Of a DNA stretch of 64,000 nt, positions 28,777 to 37,342 are shown piece after piece (the first letter of the stretch is position 1; every line of letters starts with the position of its first letter). Below the pieces are notes generated by a model. It searched no databases, was not told the DNA's origin, and saw only the letters and a program-made list of their open reading frames with translations. The translations under genes were made by a program, and so were the position numbers. Source of the stretch: Melioribacteraceae bacterium. GTDB taxonomy: Bacteria; Bacteroidota; Ignavibacteria; Ignavibacteriales; Melioribacteraceae. Location: the NCBI GenBank assembly GCA_023230485.1, contig JALNXG010000001.1, forward strand, positions 116,694-180,693, read 5' to 3'.

Positions 28777-29544
28777 TTATCTTAGTGTTACATCTCCATA
28801 ATGGATAAGCTCAGTTTTATCTCCCTGCCTTAGAACGAGAAAACCTTTTTCATCGATATCTTCGAGAACACCATATTTTGCCTGCTCTCCTTCAATAATT
28901 TTTATTTTCTCTCCTATCATTTTACATCTGCTTTTCCAATCAGAAAGTATTTTATCCGTTGAGTGATATAACATAGTTAAAATATGTTCAAAATTATTTA
29001 AGATATCACTTAGCAATCTTTCTCGTGAAATTAATTCATTAAATTCTAATCTAATAGAGGTGGGGGGAATTTCAAACTTGGTCTGAAAACTCGGTTGATT
29101 GACATTTATCCCTATTCCTATAACTAACCGTTCAATTTTATTCCCTCTAGAAACGGATTCTAATAATATTCCAGCAACTTTTTTCTTATTGATTAATACA
29201 TCATTAGGCCATTTTAGTTCGACTTTCAGTTGATATAGATTTTCAATCGATTGAGCTACTGCTAAAGAAGCTCCAAGATTAATAAAATTGACATAATTCT
29301 CCTTTAGTTTTTCTTTTAATAAAATTGAAAAAGTTAAGTTCTGACCACTATTACTTAGCCAAACTCTGTCTTTCCTCCCTTTGCCTTGACTTTGATATTC
29401 AGCAAGGAGAACAGCACCATGCTTCGAATATTCTTCTGTATCTAAAAGAAGTCGATTAGTTGAGCTGACTTCATCACTATAAATAAAGTTTCTCCCAATA
29501 AACTCAGTATCTAACTTAATATCAAAATCTTCAATGTTAAACAT
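28777..29544 (-). CDS. birA: Biotin--[acetyl-CoA-carboxylase] ligase
   Basis: 255 residues. Ligase core with YSDEVSSTNRLL, GKGRKDRVWLSN (biotinyl-AMP loop), SILLKE, VELKWPNDVLINKKKVAGIL and VIGIGINVNQ. There is no N-terminal helix-turn-helix, so unlike E. coli BirA this is a plain ligase that cannot repress biotin genes itself. It attaches biotin to AccB. Its ribosome site (AGGAGA on the minus strand) lies just before ATG, and a nested inverted repeat at 29561-29588 lies upstream. Confidence 0.94.
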   Translation of the reverse strand: MFNIEDFDIKLDTEFIGRNFIYSDEVSSTNRLLLDTEEYSKHGAVLLAEYQSQGKGRKDRVWLSNSGQNLTFSILLKEKLKENYVNFINLGASLAVAQSIENLYQLKVELKWPNDVLINKKKVAGILLESVSRGNKIERLVIGIGINVNQPSFQTKFEIPPTSIRLEFNELISRERLLSDILNNFEHILTMLYHSTDKILSDWKSRCKMIGEKIKIIEGEQAKYGVLEDIDEKGFLVLRQGDKTELIHYGDVTLR

Positions 29545-29560
29545 AACAGTCTCCTGTTTA

Positions 29561-29588
29561 TTGATGTCATAAAAGCATCAATTATGAC
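29561..29588 (-). promoter_or_regulatory. Nested inverted repeats in the birA leader
   Basis: Two interlocking inverted repeats: TTGATG with CATCAA (29561-29566/29576-29581) and GTCATAA with TTATGAC (29566-29572/29582-29588, 9-base spacer). They sit 17-44 bases upstream of the birA start. They could be an operator or an mRNA structure. A further TATGACA copy occurs near 29613. Confidence 0.35.
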
Positions 29589-29714
29589 ACATATATTATC
29601 AAAAATAAATAAAGTATGACAAAACTGCATATTTCTTACTAATTAGTCTTTTGCTCTAACTCTTTGTATTAAAACAAGTTAAGTAAACCATAAATGCGGC
29701 ACGGTTGTTGAATA

Positions 29715-29752
29715 CATTATGTGTAATAAATAGAATAAAAGCACACATAATG
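29715..29752 (+). promoter_or_regulatory. 10-bp inverted repeat upstream of dnaK, candidate operator
   Basis: CATTATGTGT (29715-29724) and ACACATAATG (29743-29752) are perfect inverted copies 18 bases apart, 72-110 bases upstream of the dnaK ATG. It is not the CIRCE element used by HrcA. The spacing could place two half-sites on adjacent helix faces around a promoter (TTGTTG lies just before). Regulator unknown. Confidence 0.4.
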
Positions 29753-29824
29753 AAAACAAATTTAATAAATTGTGATTAAAGTTAATACAAAGATTATGAA
29801 TAGAAAACAAAAAGGAGATAAAAA

Positions 29825-31759
29825 ATGGGAAAAATTATAGGAATTGATCTCGGTACTACAAATTCGTGCGTTTCGGTTATGGAAGGTAATGAACCGGTTG
29901 TTATACCAAATTCGGAAGGTACAAGAACTACACCTTCGGTTGTTGCATTTACAAAATCAGGTGAAAGATTAGTTGGTCAGCCGGCTAAACGTCAAGCAGT
30001 TACGAACCCTACAAACACTGTATTCTCGATAAAAAGATTTATGGGAAGAAAGAAGGATGAAGTTGGAACGGAAATAAATGAAGTACCTTATGAAATAGTT
30101 GCAGGTGATAATAATTCAGCGAGAGTAAAAATAACAGATCGCTTATATTCGCCACCAGAAATCTCTGCAATGATTCTTCAGAAAATGAAGAAAACTGCCG
30201 AAGATTATCTTGGGCAGGAAGTTACTGAAGCTGTTATTACTGTTCCTGCATATTTTAATGATGCTCAAAGACAAGCTACTAAAGATGCCGGTGAAATTGC
30301 AGGTCTTCAAGTAAGAAGAATTATAAATGAACCAACCGCTGCAGCACTTGCTTATGGATTGGATAAAAAACATAAAGATCAGACAGTTGCTGTTTACGAT
30401 CTTGGTGGTGGTACTTTTGACGTTTCCATTTTACAGATAGGTGATGGAGTATTTGAAGTTAAATCAACCAACGGCGACACTCACCTTGGTGGTGATGATT
30501 TCGATCAAAGATTAATTGATTATTTAGCAGATGAATTTAATAAACAAGAGGGAATTGATTTAAGAAAAGACCCAATGGCATTGCAGAGATTAAAAGAAGC
30601 TGCAGAGAAAGCAAAAATCGAACTATCATCATCAGTTCAGACTGATGTCAATTTGCCGTTTATTACTGCTACTCAAGATGGACCGAAGCACTTAAATCTA
30701 AATTTATCTCGCTCAAAATTTGAGCAGTTAGTTGATGATTTAATTACTCGTACAGCAGGACCATGCGAAAAAGCAATGAAAGATGCCGGACTCAATCCAT
30801 CTGAGATTGATGAAGTTATACTTGTTGGTGGTTCTACAAGAGTTCCTAAAGTTCAGGAACTAGTAAAAAAACTTTTCAATAAAGAGCCGCATAAAGGAGT
30901 TAATCCTGATGAAGTGGTTGCAATTGGTGCAGCTATTCAAGGTGGTGTTTTAGCAGGAGATGTAAAAGATGTATTATTATTAGATGTTACTCCACTTTCA
31001 CTTGGTATTGAAACACTTGGTGGAGTAATGACAACACTAATTCAGGCAAATACAACAATACCATCAAAGAAAGGAGAAACTTTCTCGACAGCTGCAGATA
31101 GTCAACCTTCGGTAGAGATTCATATTGTTCAAGGTGAAAGACCGATGGCTGCGGATAATAGATCGCTTGGAAGATTCCATTTAGATGGTATTCCGCCGGC
31201 ACCTCGTGGCGTTCCACAGATTGAAGTTACTTTTGATATAGATGCTAATGGTATATTGCACGTTTCTGCTAAAGATAAAGGAACAAATAAAGAGCAGAGC
31301 ATTCGTATTACTTCATCGGGCGGATTAAATAAAGATGAAATTGAGAAAATGAAAAATACTGCTAAGGAGCATGCTGAAGACGATAGAAAGAAAAAAGAAG
31401 AAGTTGAAATTAAGAATCAAGCAGACAACTTAGTTTTCCAAACAAAGAAACAGATTTCTGAACTTGGTGATAAGATAGAAGCTAATGATAAGTCAAGGCT
31501 TGAAGCTGAGATTACGAAAGTGGAAGAAGCACTTAAAACGAATAACAGTGCAGAGATAAAGAGTGCGACAGAAAATCTCCAGAAGGTATGGGGAGAAGCC
31601 GCACAGAAGCTTTATCAACAGCCGGGTGCTAATCAAGGACCAGAGCAAGGCACAGGTACACAGCAGGAGCCACCACATGCAGAAAACCAGGCTCAAGGCG
31701 ATGGAAAAGAAAATGCTCAGGATGCTTCTTATGAAGTTGTAGATGACGATAAGAACTAA
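29825..31759 (+). CDS. dnaK: Molecular chaperone DnaK (Hsp70)
   Basis: 644 residues, full-length Hsp70. ATPase domain with [32 protein letters not shown] and [14 protein letters not shown]; linker [16 protein letters not shown]; substrate-binding domain; and a C-terminal Gln/Gly-rich tail ending EVVDDDKN, the usual acidic end. A strong AAGGAGA ribosome site lies upstream. The 280-base leader region shared with birA holds two inverted repeats that may carry heat control. An hsp20 gene follows three bases after the stop; grpE and dnaJ are not here. Confidence 0.98.
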   Translation: MGKIIGIDLGTTNSCVSVMEGNEPVVIPNSEGTRTTPSVVAFTKSGERLVGQPAKRQAVTNPTNTVFSIKRFMGRKKDEVGTEINEVPYEIVAGDNNSARVKITDRLYSPPEISAMILQKMKKTAEDYLGQEVTEAVITVPAYFNDAQRQATKDAGEIAGLQVRRIINEPTAAALAYGLDKKHKDQTVAVYDLGGGTFDVSILQIGDGVFEVKSTNGDTHLGGDDFDQRLIDYLADEFNKQEGIDLRKDPMALQRLKEAAEKAKIELSSSVQTDVNLPFITATQDGPKHLNLNLSRSKFEQLVDDLITRTAGPCEKAMKDAGLNPSEIDEVILVGGSTRVPKVQELVKKLFNKEPHKGVNPDEVVAIGAAIQGGVLAGDVKDVLLLDVTPLSLGIETLGGVMTTLIQANTTIPSKKGETFSTAADSQPSVEIHIVQGERPMAADNRSLGRFHLDGIPPAPRGVPQIEVTFDIDANGILHVSAKDKGTNKEQSIRITSSGGLNKDEIEKMKNTAKEHAEDDRKKKEEVEIKNQADNLVFQTKKQISELGDKIEANDKSRLEAEITKVEEALKTNNSAEIKSATENLQKVWGEAAQKLYQQPGANQGPEQGTGTQQEPPHAENQAQGDGKENAQDASYEVVDDDKN

Positions 31760-31761
31760 GG

Positions 31762-32148
31762 ATGGATATTAATGGGAATGCACTTCAGAAAATGAAAAGT
31801 TGGGATGAAGCTCTTGAATCTGAAAATTGGGTAGCACCATTAGTTGATATTGAAGAATCGGAAAAAGACTATATCATTATATGTCAATTACCCGGAGTCA
31901 ATAAAAATAGTATGAAGATTAAGATAGAAGATGGTTATTTGGTAATTATGGGAAGAATTGATTACGAATGGCGAAAGAATAAGAAATATGCTCATAGGGA
32001 ATCTGAACTAAATAACTTCTATCGTAAATTCAAATTAACTGATGGAATAGACGGTAATAGTATCGAAGCTGAATTAGAGAATGGTATATTATCAGTTAAG
32101 CTGCCTAAAAAAGGTAAAACTCAGAAACGAATAATAGAAATAAAATAA
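31762..32148 (+). CDS. Small heat shock protein (Hsp20/alpha-crystallin family)
   Basis: 128 residues. An alpha-crystallin domain of about 90 residues (APLVDIEESEKDYIIICQLPGV through ENGILSVKLPKKG) makes up most of the protein; the IEIK end resembles the I-x-I anchor used in sHsp oligomers. An ATP-independent holdase. The start is three bases after dnaK with GG just before ATG, so it depends on the dnaK transcript. A terminator follows. Confidence 0.93.
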   Translation: MDINGNALQKMKSWDEALESENWVAPLVDIEESEKDYIIICQLPGVNKNSMKIKIEDGYLVIMGRIDYEWRKNKKYAHRESELNNFYRKFKLTDGIDGNSIEAELENGILSVKLPKKGKTQKRIIEIK

Positions 32149-32153
32149 AAATT

Positions 32154-32182
32154 GAGCCGGTGATGAGCCGGCTCTTTTTTTT
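32154..32182 (+). terminator. Rho-independent terminator after hsp20
   Basis: Stem GAGCCGG (32154-32160) with CCGGCTC (32168-32174), seven-base loop, then eight Ts. Ends the dnaK-hsp20 transcript. Confidence 0.9.
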
Positions 32183-32228
32183 ATTGCAAAACGAAAATGA
32201 AATAACTATTTTTACAGTCTATTTTTTA

Positions 32229-32302
32229 GGGCTCGTAGCTCAGTTGGTTAGAGCATCTGACTCATAATCAGAGGGTCGTTGGTTCAAGTCCATCCGGGCC
32301 CA
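32229..32302 (+). tRNA. tRNA-Met (CAT anticodon)
   Basis: 74 bases folding as a cloverleaf: acceptor GGGCTCG with CGGGCCC, D arm, anticodon stem TCTGA/TCAGA with loop CTCATAA (anticodon CAT), variable GGGTC, T loop TTCAAGT. It has a U-U mismatch at the second pair of the T stem. The CCA end is not encoded. CAT could also mark elongator Met or the lysidine-modified tRNA-Ile2; not initiator, because the acceptor opens with a full G-C pair. Confidence 0.9.
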
Positions 32303-32306
32303 CTTA

Positions 32307-32342
32307 AAAACCTCGTTTTTTATAATGAAAACGAGGTTTTTT
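32307..32342 (+). terminator. Rho-independent terminator after tRNA-Met
   Basis: Inverted repeat with arms 32307-32319 and 32328-32340 (core CCTCG/CGAGG) and a T-rich tail. The following 200 bases to 32543 hold no gene I can support, only a 9-bp direct repeat at 32369-32389. Confidence 0.8.
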
Positions 32343-32543
32343 ATTTTATACCCACCCAACATGTCCGAGATTGTGGCTAAAATTGTGGCTGATCTTACAT
32401 CGCGAGATTTCTATTTCCAATTTTTTTCTCTATTCCCATAAAGATAACTAGTTTATTAAGATCCTCTTTTATCTGTTTTTTATTAATTCGTTCCCAATAA
32501 ATTAATTTCTATATATATTTGTCTAATAAAAAAGACTGTTTGT

Positions 32544-33782
32544 ATGAAAAAGAAGATTATAATAATTGGTGGCGGTTTTGGTGGATTAAATGCCGCTAAA
32601 GAGCTTAAGGACGTAGACGCAGAAATATTATTAATTGATAAAGCTAATCATCATCTATTCCAACCTCTCCTTTATCAGGTTGCCACCGCTGCACTTTCAC
32701 CTGCAGATATTGCCTCCCCTATACGTGCAATATTAAACAAACAGAAAAATATTACTGTGCTTATGGGTGAAGTAATTAGTATTGATACTAATTCAAAAAA
32801 AATCTTAACGGAAGATTCAGAATACAAATATGATTACTTGATACTTGCTCCCGGCAGTCGTCACTCATATTTCGGGAATGATGCGTGGGAAGAATTTGCT
32901 CCCGGTCTTAAAACAATTAATGATGCTATTAATATTCGCCAACGAATATTAACCTCTTTTGAACAGGCTGAAAAACTTCATTTAAAAGACGAACAAGAAA
33001 AATATTTAACTTTTGTAATTGTTGGAGGCGGACCTACCGGAGTTGAAATGGCAGGAGCAATTTCTGAAATTGCAAGCAAAATATTACTAAAAGATTTCAG
33101 GAATATTGATTCTTCGATGACAAAAATAATTCTTGTTGAATCTTTAGACCGAATACTAACAATGTATGATCCTTCGTTAAGTGAAGCCGCAAGAAGAAAC
33201 TTAGAAAAAATGGGAGTTAATACATTACTCAATACTCGTGTAACAAATATTGATGAAAAGGGAGTTTATATAGATGGTGTATTAACCGAAACCCCAAATG
33301 TGATATGGGCGGCAGGCAATTCAATTCCTAAAATTACAAAAACATTAAAGGTGGAGACGGATAGATCAGGAAGAATTCCAGTAGAAAATGATTGCTCGAT
33401 TAAAGAGCATCCTGAAGTTTTTGTTATTGGTGATGCGGCTTCTTATATTCATGAAGGAAAACCGCTCCCTGGTGTTGCACCTGTTGCAATTCAACAAGGT
33501 AAATTTGTAGGTAAAACAATTACTAATGAACTGAATGGAAAGAAGAGAGAAGAATTCCATTATTTCGATAAAGGTAATTTGGCTACAATTGGCAGAGCAA
33601 AAGCAGTTATGCAAATCGGCAAAATAAAAATATCAGGAATTATAGCTTGGATAGCATGGATATTTGTTCATATAATGTATCTTATCGGTTTTCGAAATCG
33701 TTATAAAGTTATGTCCGAATGGATATGGTATTATTTTACTTATCGGCATGGAATGCGGCTTATTACATTTCTCAAAAAATGA
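32544..33782 (+). CDS. ndh: Type II NADH dehydrogenase (NDH-2)-like FAD oxidoreductase
   Basis: 412 residues. FAD-binding IIIGGGFGGLNAAKEL at the N-terminus, the NDH-2 motif LIDKANHHLFQPLLYQVATAALSPADIASPIR, a second nucleotide-binding fold with FVIVGGGPTGVEMAGA (about residue 155), and VFVIGDAA near residue 295. The C-terminal segment (IAWIAWIFVHIMYLIGFRNRYKVM) is an amphipathic membrane-anchoring region typical of the family. It would oxidise NADH and reduce quinone without pumping protons, feeding ACIII encoded at the end of the window. The gene stands alone between tRNA genes. No ribosome site is evident. Confidence 0.93.
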   Translation: MKKKIIIIGGGFGGLNAAKELKDVDAEILLIDKANHHLFQPLLYQVATAALSPADIASPIRAILNKQKNITVLMGEVISIDTNSKKILTEDSEYKYDYLILAPGSRHSYFGNDAWEEFAPGLKTINDAINIRQRILTSFEQAEKLHLKDEQEKYLTFVIVGGGPTGVEMAGAISEIASKILLKDFRNIDSSMTKIILVESLDRILTMYDPSLSEAARRNLEKMGVNTLLNTRVTNIDEKGVYIDGVLTETPNVIWAAGNSIPKITKTLKVETDRSGRIPVENDCSIKEHPEVFVIGDAASYIHEGKPLPGVAPVAIQQGKFVGKTITNELNGKKREEFHYFDKGNLATIGRAKAVMQIGKIKISGIIAWIAWIFVHIMYLIGFRNRYKVMSEWIWYYFTYRHGMRLITFLKK

Positions 33783-33978
33783 TTTGGGACATATTGGAAC
33801 TAAAGTATATCTTCTGATAGGAAGAAGTCATAAAAGCTTACTATAATACTATTAGAAATATGAATATTTTTCTATCTCTTTTATTAGTAAGATATTGCAC
33901 AAAGTGAAATTAAATTATATATTTGTTCTTCCGTTTTGAAGTAAAAATTAATATTTGTTAGTTTTTTGTAATGTTTGC

Positions 33979-34064
33979 GCCGGGATGGCGGAATAGGTAG
34001 ACGCACAGGACTTAAAATCCTGTGGGTGGTAACGCCCGTGCCGGTTCGAGTCCGGCTCTCGGTA
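33979..34064 (+). tRNA. tRNA-Leu (TAA anticodon)
   Basis: 86-base class II tRNA with acceptor GCCGGGA paired to TCTCGGT, anticodon loop CTTAAAA (anticodon TAA), a long variable arm (GGGTGGTAACGCCC) and T loop TTCGAGT. CCA not encoded. The 196 bases between the ndh stop and this tRNA hold no supported feature. Confidence 0.96.
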
Positions 34065-34114
34065 CAACATTATATTTGTTTTTTTGTTTTGTAGGAAGAT
34101 ATATTTGATCTTAT

Positions 34115-34188
34115 GGGTTCTTAGCTCAGTTGGTTAGAGCGTCTGCTTGACGTGCAGAAGGTCATAGGTTCGAATCCTATAGAACCCA
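34115..34188 (+). tRNA. tRNA-Val (GAC anticodon)
   Basis: 74 bases, complete cloverleaf: acceptor GGGTTCT with AGAACCC, anticodon stem TCTGC/GCAGA with loop TTGACGT (anticodon GAC), T arm ATAGG-TTCGAAT-CCTAT. Probably co-transcribed with tRNA-Leu, 50 bases upstream. CCA not encoded. Confidence 0.96.
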
Positions 34189-34194
34189 CTTAGC

Positions 34195-34217
34195 CGGAGT
34201 TAGCTCCGTTTTTTTTT
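34195..34217 (+). terminator. Rho-independent terminator between tRNA-Val and thrS
   Basis: Stem CGGAG (34195-34199) with CTCCG (34204-34208), four-base loop, then a T run to about 34217. It ends only about ten bases before the thrS ATG, so it either ends the tRNA transcript or works as an attenuator for thrS. Confidence 0.75.
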
Positions 34218-34227
34218 AAATAAAATT

Positions 34228-36159
34228 ATGACTGAAAAAATTAATATAACATTCCCGGATGGTTCGGTAAGAGAATTTGGAAAAGGCATCTCAGCTTTTG
34301 ATATTGCTAAATCAATTTCTAATCGTCTGGCAGATGAAGCTCTTTCCGTTAAAATTAATGGAAGTGTAAAAGATCTTAACACAATCATCAACGAAGATTC
34401 GAAACTTCAGATTCTAACATTTGACGATTCGGATGGTAAAGACACTTATTGGCATTCCACTTCTCATTTAATGGCACATGCTATTGAATCACTTTATCCG
34501 GGTGCTAAGTTTGGTGTTGGTCCTTCTATTGATGGTGGATTTTATTATGATATCGATATTGATAAAAATCTAGCAGAAGAAGACCTTGTAAAAATTGAAA
34601 ATAAAATGATGGAAATTGCTAAAAGCAAAAATCCATTCTGCAGAACTGAATTAAGTAAAGCTGATGCAATCAAATTTTTTGAAAATAAAGGCGATAATTA
34701 CAAATTAGAAATCCTTAGTGAGTTGGATTCTAATGAGATTATTAGCATTTATAATGAAGGAGAATTTACTGATTTATGTACCGGTCCACATTTACCGGAT
34801 GCAGGTAAAATAAAATTTGTAAAACTTCTTAGTGTTTCTGGATCTTATTGGAGAGGGGACGAACATAAGCAGAGAATGCAAAGAATTTATGGTATCTCTT
34901 TCCCTAAGAAAAAAATGTTGGAAGACCATCTTCTTTTCTTAGAAGAAGCTAAAAAAAGAGATCATAGAAAACTCGGCAAGCAACTTGACTTATTCTCGAT
35001 TCACGAAGAAGCAGGTCCGGGTCTTATTTATTGGCATCCAAAAGGTGCGAAAGTAAGAAACGCTATTGAGACTTTCTGGAGAGAAGCACATCTTCTAAAT
35101 GGTTACGAATTGCTTTATACCCCTCATGTTGGCAGAAGCTGGCTTTGGGAAACAAGCGGTCATCTTCGTAATTACAAAGAGAATATGTATGCTCCGATGA
35201 CAATCGATGAGCAGAATTTTTATATGAAACCGATGAACTGTCCATTCCATATTCTAATTTATCAGACGGCACTTCGTTCATACAGAGATTTACCTTTCAG
35301 ATGGGCTGAACTGGGTACAGTTTATAGATATGAAAAGAGCGGTGTACTTCATGGACTTTTGAGAGTAAGAGGATTTACTCAAGATGATGCTCATATTTTC
35401 TGTACTTACGAGCAGATTGAAAATGAAATTAAAGAAGTAGTCCGTTTCTGTTTATATATGTGGAAGTCATTCGGATTTGAGTCGCTTAAGTTTTATGTGG
35501 CTACAAAGCCTGAGAAAGCAGTAGGCGAAGATACCCTTTGGGATGAAGCTATTGGTTACTTGAAGCATTCATTACAGGATATGGGTATTGAATACGAAAT
35601 GGATGAAGGCGGCGGAGCGTTCTACGGTCCTAAGATTGATATTAAGATTAAAGATGCTTTAAACCGTGAATGGCAGATGAGTACGATTCAGTTTGATTTT
35701 AATCTTCCTGAGCTTTTCAAGATGTCATATATTGGCGAAGATGGCAAAGAACATAGACCATTTATGATCCATAGAGCTTTATTAGGGTCATTGGAAAGAT
35801 TTTTCGGAGTTTTGATTGAGCATTATGGTGGAGCATTTCCTTTATGGTTAGCTCCGATTCAAGTTGCAATTATACCTGTTTCTCAGTTATATTTAGAGTT
35901 CGCACAAAAAGTTGCTGATATTTTGAAAGAAAACGGTATATTTGTAGAATTAGATAAACGAAATGAGAAGATTGGGTACAAGATTCGTGAATGGGAAACT
36001 CAAAAAGTTCCTTATATGTTAGTTGTTGGTGAAAAAGAAGTTGAAGCTAATTCTGTATCTGTTAGAAAACATAAAGTGGGTGATCAAGGAAGTATGCCAA
36101 TTGAATCGTTTACCCAAATGCTAAAAGATGAAATAAATAATAAAGTTAATCACATATAG
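34228..36159 (+). CDS. thrS: Threonyl-tRNA synthetase
   Basis: 643 residues, full length. TGS domain at residues 1-62; the editing domain follows, with HSTSHLMAHA; then the class II catalytic core with motif 2 and 3 features (MNCPFHILIY, RWAELGTVYRYEKSGVLHGLLRVRGFTQDDAHIF and the HRALLGSLERFFGVLIEH end), and the anticodon-binding domain to the C-terminus. No Shine-Dalgarno sequence precedes ATG 34228; the leader is almost pure A/T, immediately after a terminator. It heads a thrS-infC-rpmI-rplT translation operon conserved across bacteria. Confidence 0.97.
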   Translation: MTEKINITFPDGSVREFGKGISAFDIAKSISNRLADEALSVKINGSVKDLNTIINEDSKLQILTFDDSDGKDTYWHSTSHLMAHAIESLYPGAKFGVGPSIDGGFYYDIDIDKNLAEEDLVKIENKMMEIAKSKNPFCRTELSKADAIKFFENKGDNYKLEILSELDSNEIISIYNEGEFTDLCTGPHLPDAGKIKFVKLLSVSGSYWRGDEHKQRMQRIYGISFPKKKMLEDHLLFLEEAKKRDHRKLGKQLDLFSIHEEAGPGLIYWHPKGAKVRNAIETFWREAHLLNGYELLYTPHVGRSWLWETSGHLRNYKENMYAPMTIDEQNFYMKPMNCPFHILIYQTALRSYRDLPFRWAELGTVYRYEKSGVLHGLLRVRGFTQDDAHIFCTYEQIENEIKEVVRFCLYMWKSFGFESLKFYVATKPEKAVGEDTLWDEAIGYLKHSLQDMGIEYEMDEGGGAFYGPKIDIKIKDALNREWQMSTIQFDFNLPELFKMSYIGEDGKEHRPFMIHRALLGSLERFFGVLIEHYGGAFPLWLAPIQVAIIPVSQLYLEFAQKVADILKENGIFVELDKRNEKIGYKIREWETQKVPYMLVVGEKEVEANSVSVRKHKVGDQGSMPIESFTQMLKDEINNKVNHI

Positions 36160-36170
36160 AGAGGTATTAC

Positions 36171-36698
36171 ATTTCACAAATTAAATATCGTGTAAATTAC
36201 GAAATTAAAGCACCTATGGTAAGGTGTATTGATGCTGATGGAGAGCAATTAGGTGTAATAAGTGTTAAGGAAGCAGTAAAGAAAGCTGAAGAACAGGAGA
36301 TGGATCTAGTGGAGATTGCTCCGCAGGCAGATCCTCCCGTTTGTAAAGTAATTGATTTCGGTAAGTTTATTTATGAATTACAGAAGAAAGAAAAAATTCA
36401 GAAGAAAAAACAAACCGTTACAATTTTAAAAGAAATTAGATTGCATCCGAATACTGATACTCATGATTTCGAATTTAAAGCAAGGCACGCTGTTAATTTT
36501 GTTGAAGAAGGTAATAAAGTGAAAGTCTCTGTAATTTTTAAGGGACGTGAATTAGCTTATACGGAAGTTGGCGAGAAATTACTAAGAAAATTTATTGAAA
36601 AATTAGAAGATGTAGCTAAGGTAGAGCAAGAAATTAAGTTCGAAGGTAAAGCAATGACTACCATCTTAGCACCTACTAAAAGTAAAAAGAAAAAATAG
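36171..36698 (+). CDS. infC: Translation initiation factor IF-3 (probable AUU start)
   Basis: IF-3, 175 residues from an ATT codon at 36171; from ATG 36216 only 160. The upstream extension reads [15 protein letters not shown] and continues in frame into [14 protein letters not shown]; the N-terminal YRVN-I segment is a conserved IF-3 feature. A GAGAGGT ribosome site ends six bases before the ATT. The AUU start is the classical autoregulated start of infC. N- and C-terminal domains, linked by a Lys-rich helix, are both complete. Confidence 0.93.
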   Translation: MSQIKYRVNYEIKAPMVRCIDADGEQLGVISVKEAVKKAEEQEMDLVEIAPQADPPVCKVIDFGKFIYELQKKEKIQKKKQTVTILKEIRLHPNTDTHDFEFKARHAVNFVEEGNKVKVSVIFKGRELAYTEVGEKLLRKFIEKLEDVAKVEQEIKFEGKAMTTILAPTKSKKKK

Positions 36699-36714
36699 AG
36701 CAAGGGTCATAAAA

Positions 36715-36906
36715 ATGCCTAAAATGAAAAGCAACAGAGGAGCTGCAAAAACTTTTAAGAAAACCGGAACCGGTAAGATTAAAAGACATAGTGCTTACAA
36801 AGCCCACATCTTAACCTCTAAGACTACAAAGAGGAAAAGAAAATTACGAATGACTACTATGGTGGCAAAGTCAGATGCAAGAAAAGTTAAAATAATGATT
36901 CAATAA
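36715..36906 (+). CDS. rpmI: 50S ribosomal protein L35
   Basis: 63 residues, strongly basic, with the L35 pattern [27 protein letters not shown]. It lies between infC and rplT as in most bacteria, with an AAGGG site upstream. Structural component of the large subunit. Confidence 0.97.
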   Translation: MPKMKSNRGAAKTFKKTGTGKIKRHSAYKAHILTSKTTKRKRKLRMTTMVAKSDARKVKIMIQ

Positions 36907-36922
36907 CAGGAGTTGATTAAAA

Positions 36923-37270
36923 ATGCCTAAAGCCAAAAATAACGTGGCATCCCATAGAAGACGTAAGAGAATGATGGAGCTTTCTAAGGGTTATTGGGGT
37001 GCAAGAAAGAACGTTTGGACTATTGCCAAGAACCATATTGAAAAAGGGTTAGTTCACGCTTATAGAGACAGAAAATTAAAAAAGAGAACATACAGAGCAC
37101 TTTGGATTACTCGTATTAATGCTGCTGCAAGATTAAATGGTACTACATATTCTCGTTTGATTCACGCTTTAGATACTAAAGGTGTTTCAGTTAATCGTAA
37201 AGTACTTTCAAGCTTAGCCGCTGAGAATCCAAAAGCGTTTACTGATATCGTTTCTTTTGTAATGAATTAA
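36923..37270 (+). CDS. rplT: 50S ribosomal protein L20
   Basis: 115 residues. [18 protein letters not shown] and the [23 protein letters not shown] region are diagnostic. L20 is an early assembly protein and, in other bacteria, represses its own infC-rpmI-rplT operon by binding mRNA; here that control is inferred only. A terminator follows. Confidence 0.98.
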   Translation: MPKAKNNVASHRRRKRMMELSKGYWGARKNVWTIAKNHIEKGLVHAYRDRKLKKRTYRALWITRINAAARLNGTTYSRLIHALDTKGVSVNRKVLSSLAAENPKAFTDIVSFVMN

Positions 37271-37276
37271 TATTAA

Positions 37277-37325
37277 TCCCTCCGGCAGTTTTCTTTTATT
37301 AGATTTCTCCGGAGGGAATTTTTTT
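37277..37325 (+). terminator. Rho-independent terminator after rplT
   Basis: Stem TCCCTCCGG (37277-37285) with CCGGAGGGA (37309-37317), a 23-base loop, then a T run. Ends the thrS-rplT operon before pheS. Confidence 0.85.
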
Positions 37326-37342
37326 AAATATTTGGATATGCC

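Noticed and set aside
29545..29824. CIRCE element for HrcA before dnaK
   Set aside because: The TTAGCACTC-N9-GAGTGCTAA pattern is not present; the inverted repeat seen has a different sequence and spacing.
32361..32441. 26-codon ORF downstream of tRNA-Met
   Set aside because: Too short, no ribosome site, and built around a direct repeat; no evidence that it is translated.
33783..33978. Possible small gene or RNA between ndh and tRNA-Leu
   Set aside because: Only AT-rich sequence with a weak 7-bp repeat; no ORF or stable hairpin.
34189..34227. T-box riboswitch upstream of thrS
   Set aside because: The leader is too short and has no specifier loop or TGGN antiterminator; only a simple terminator is present.
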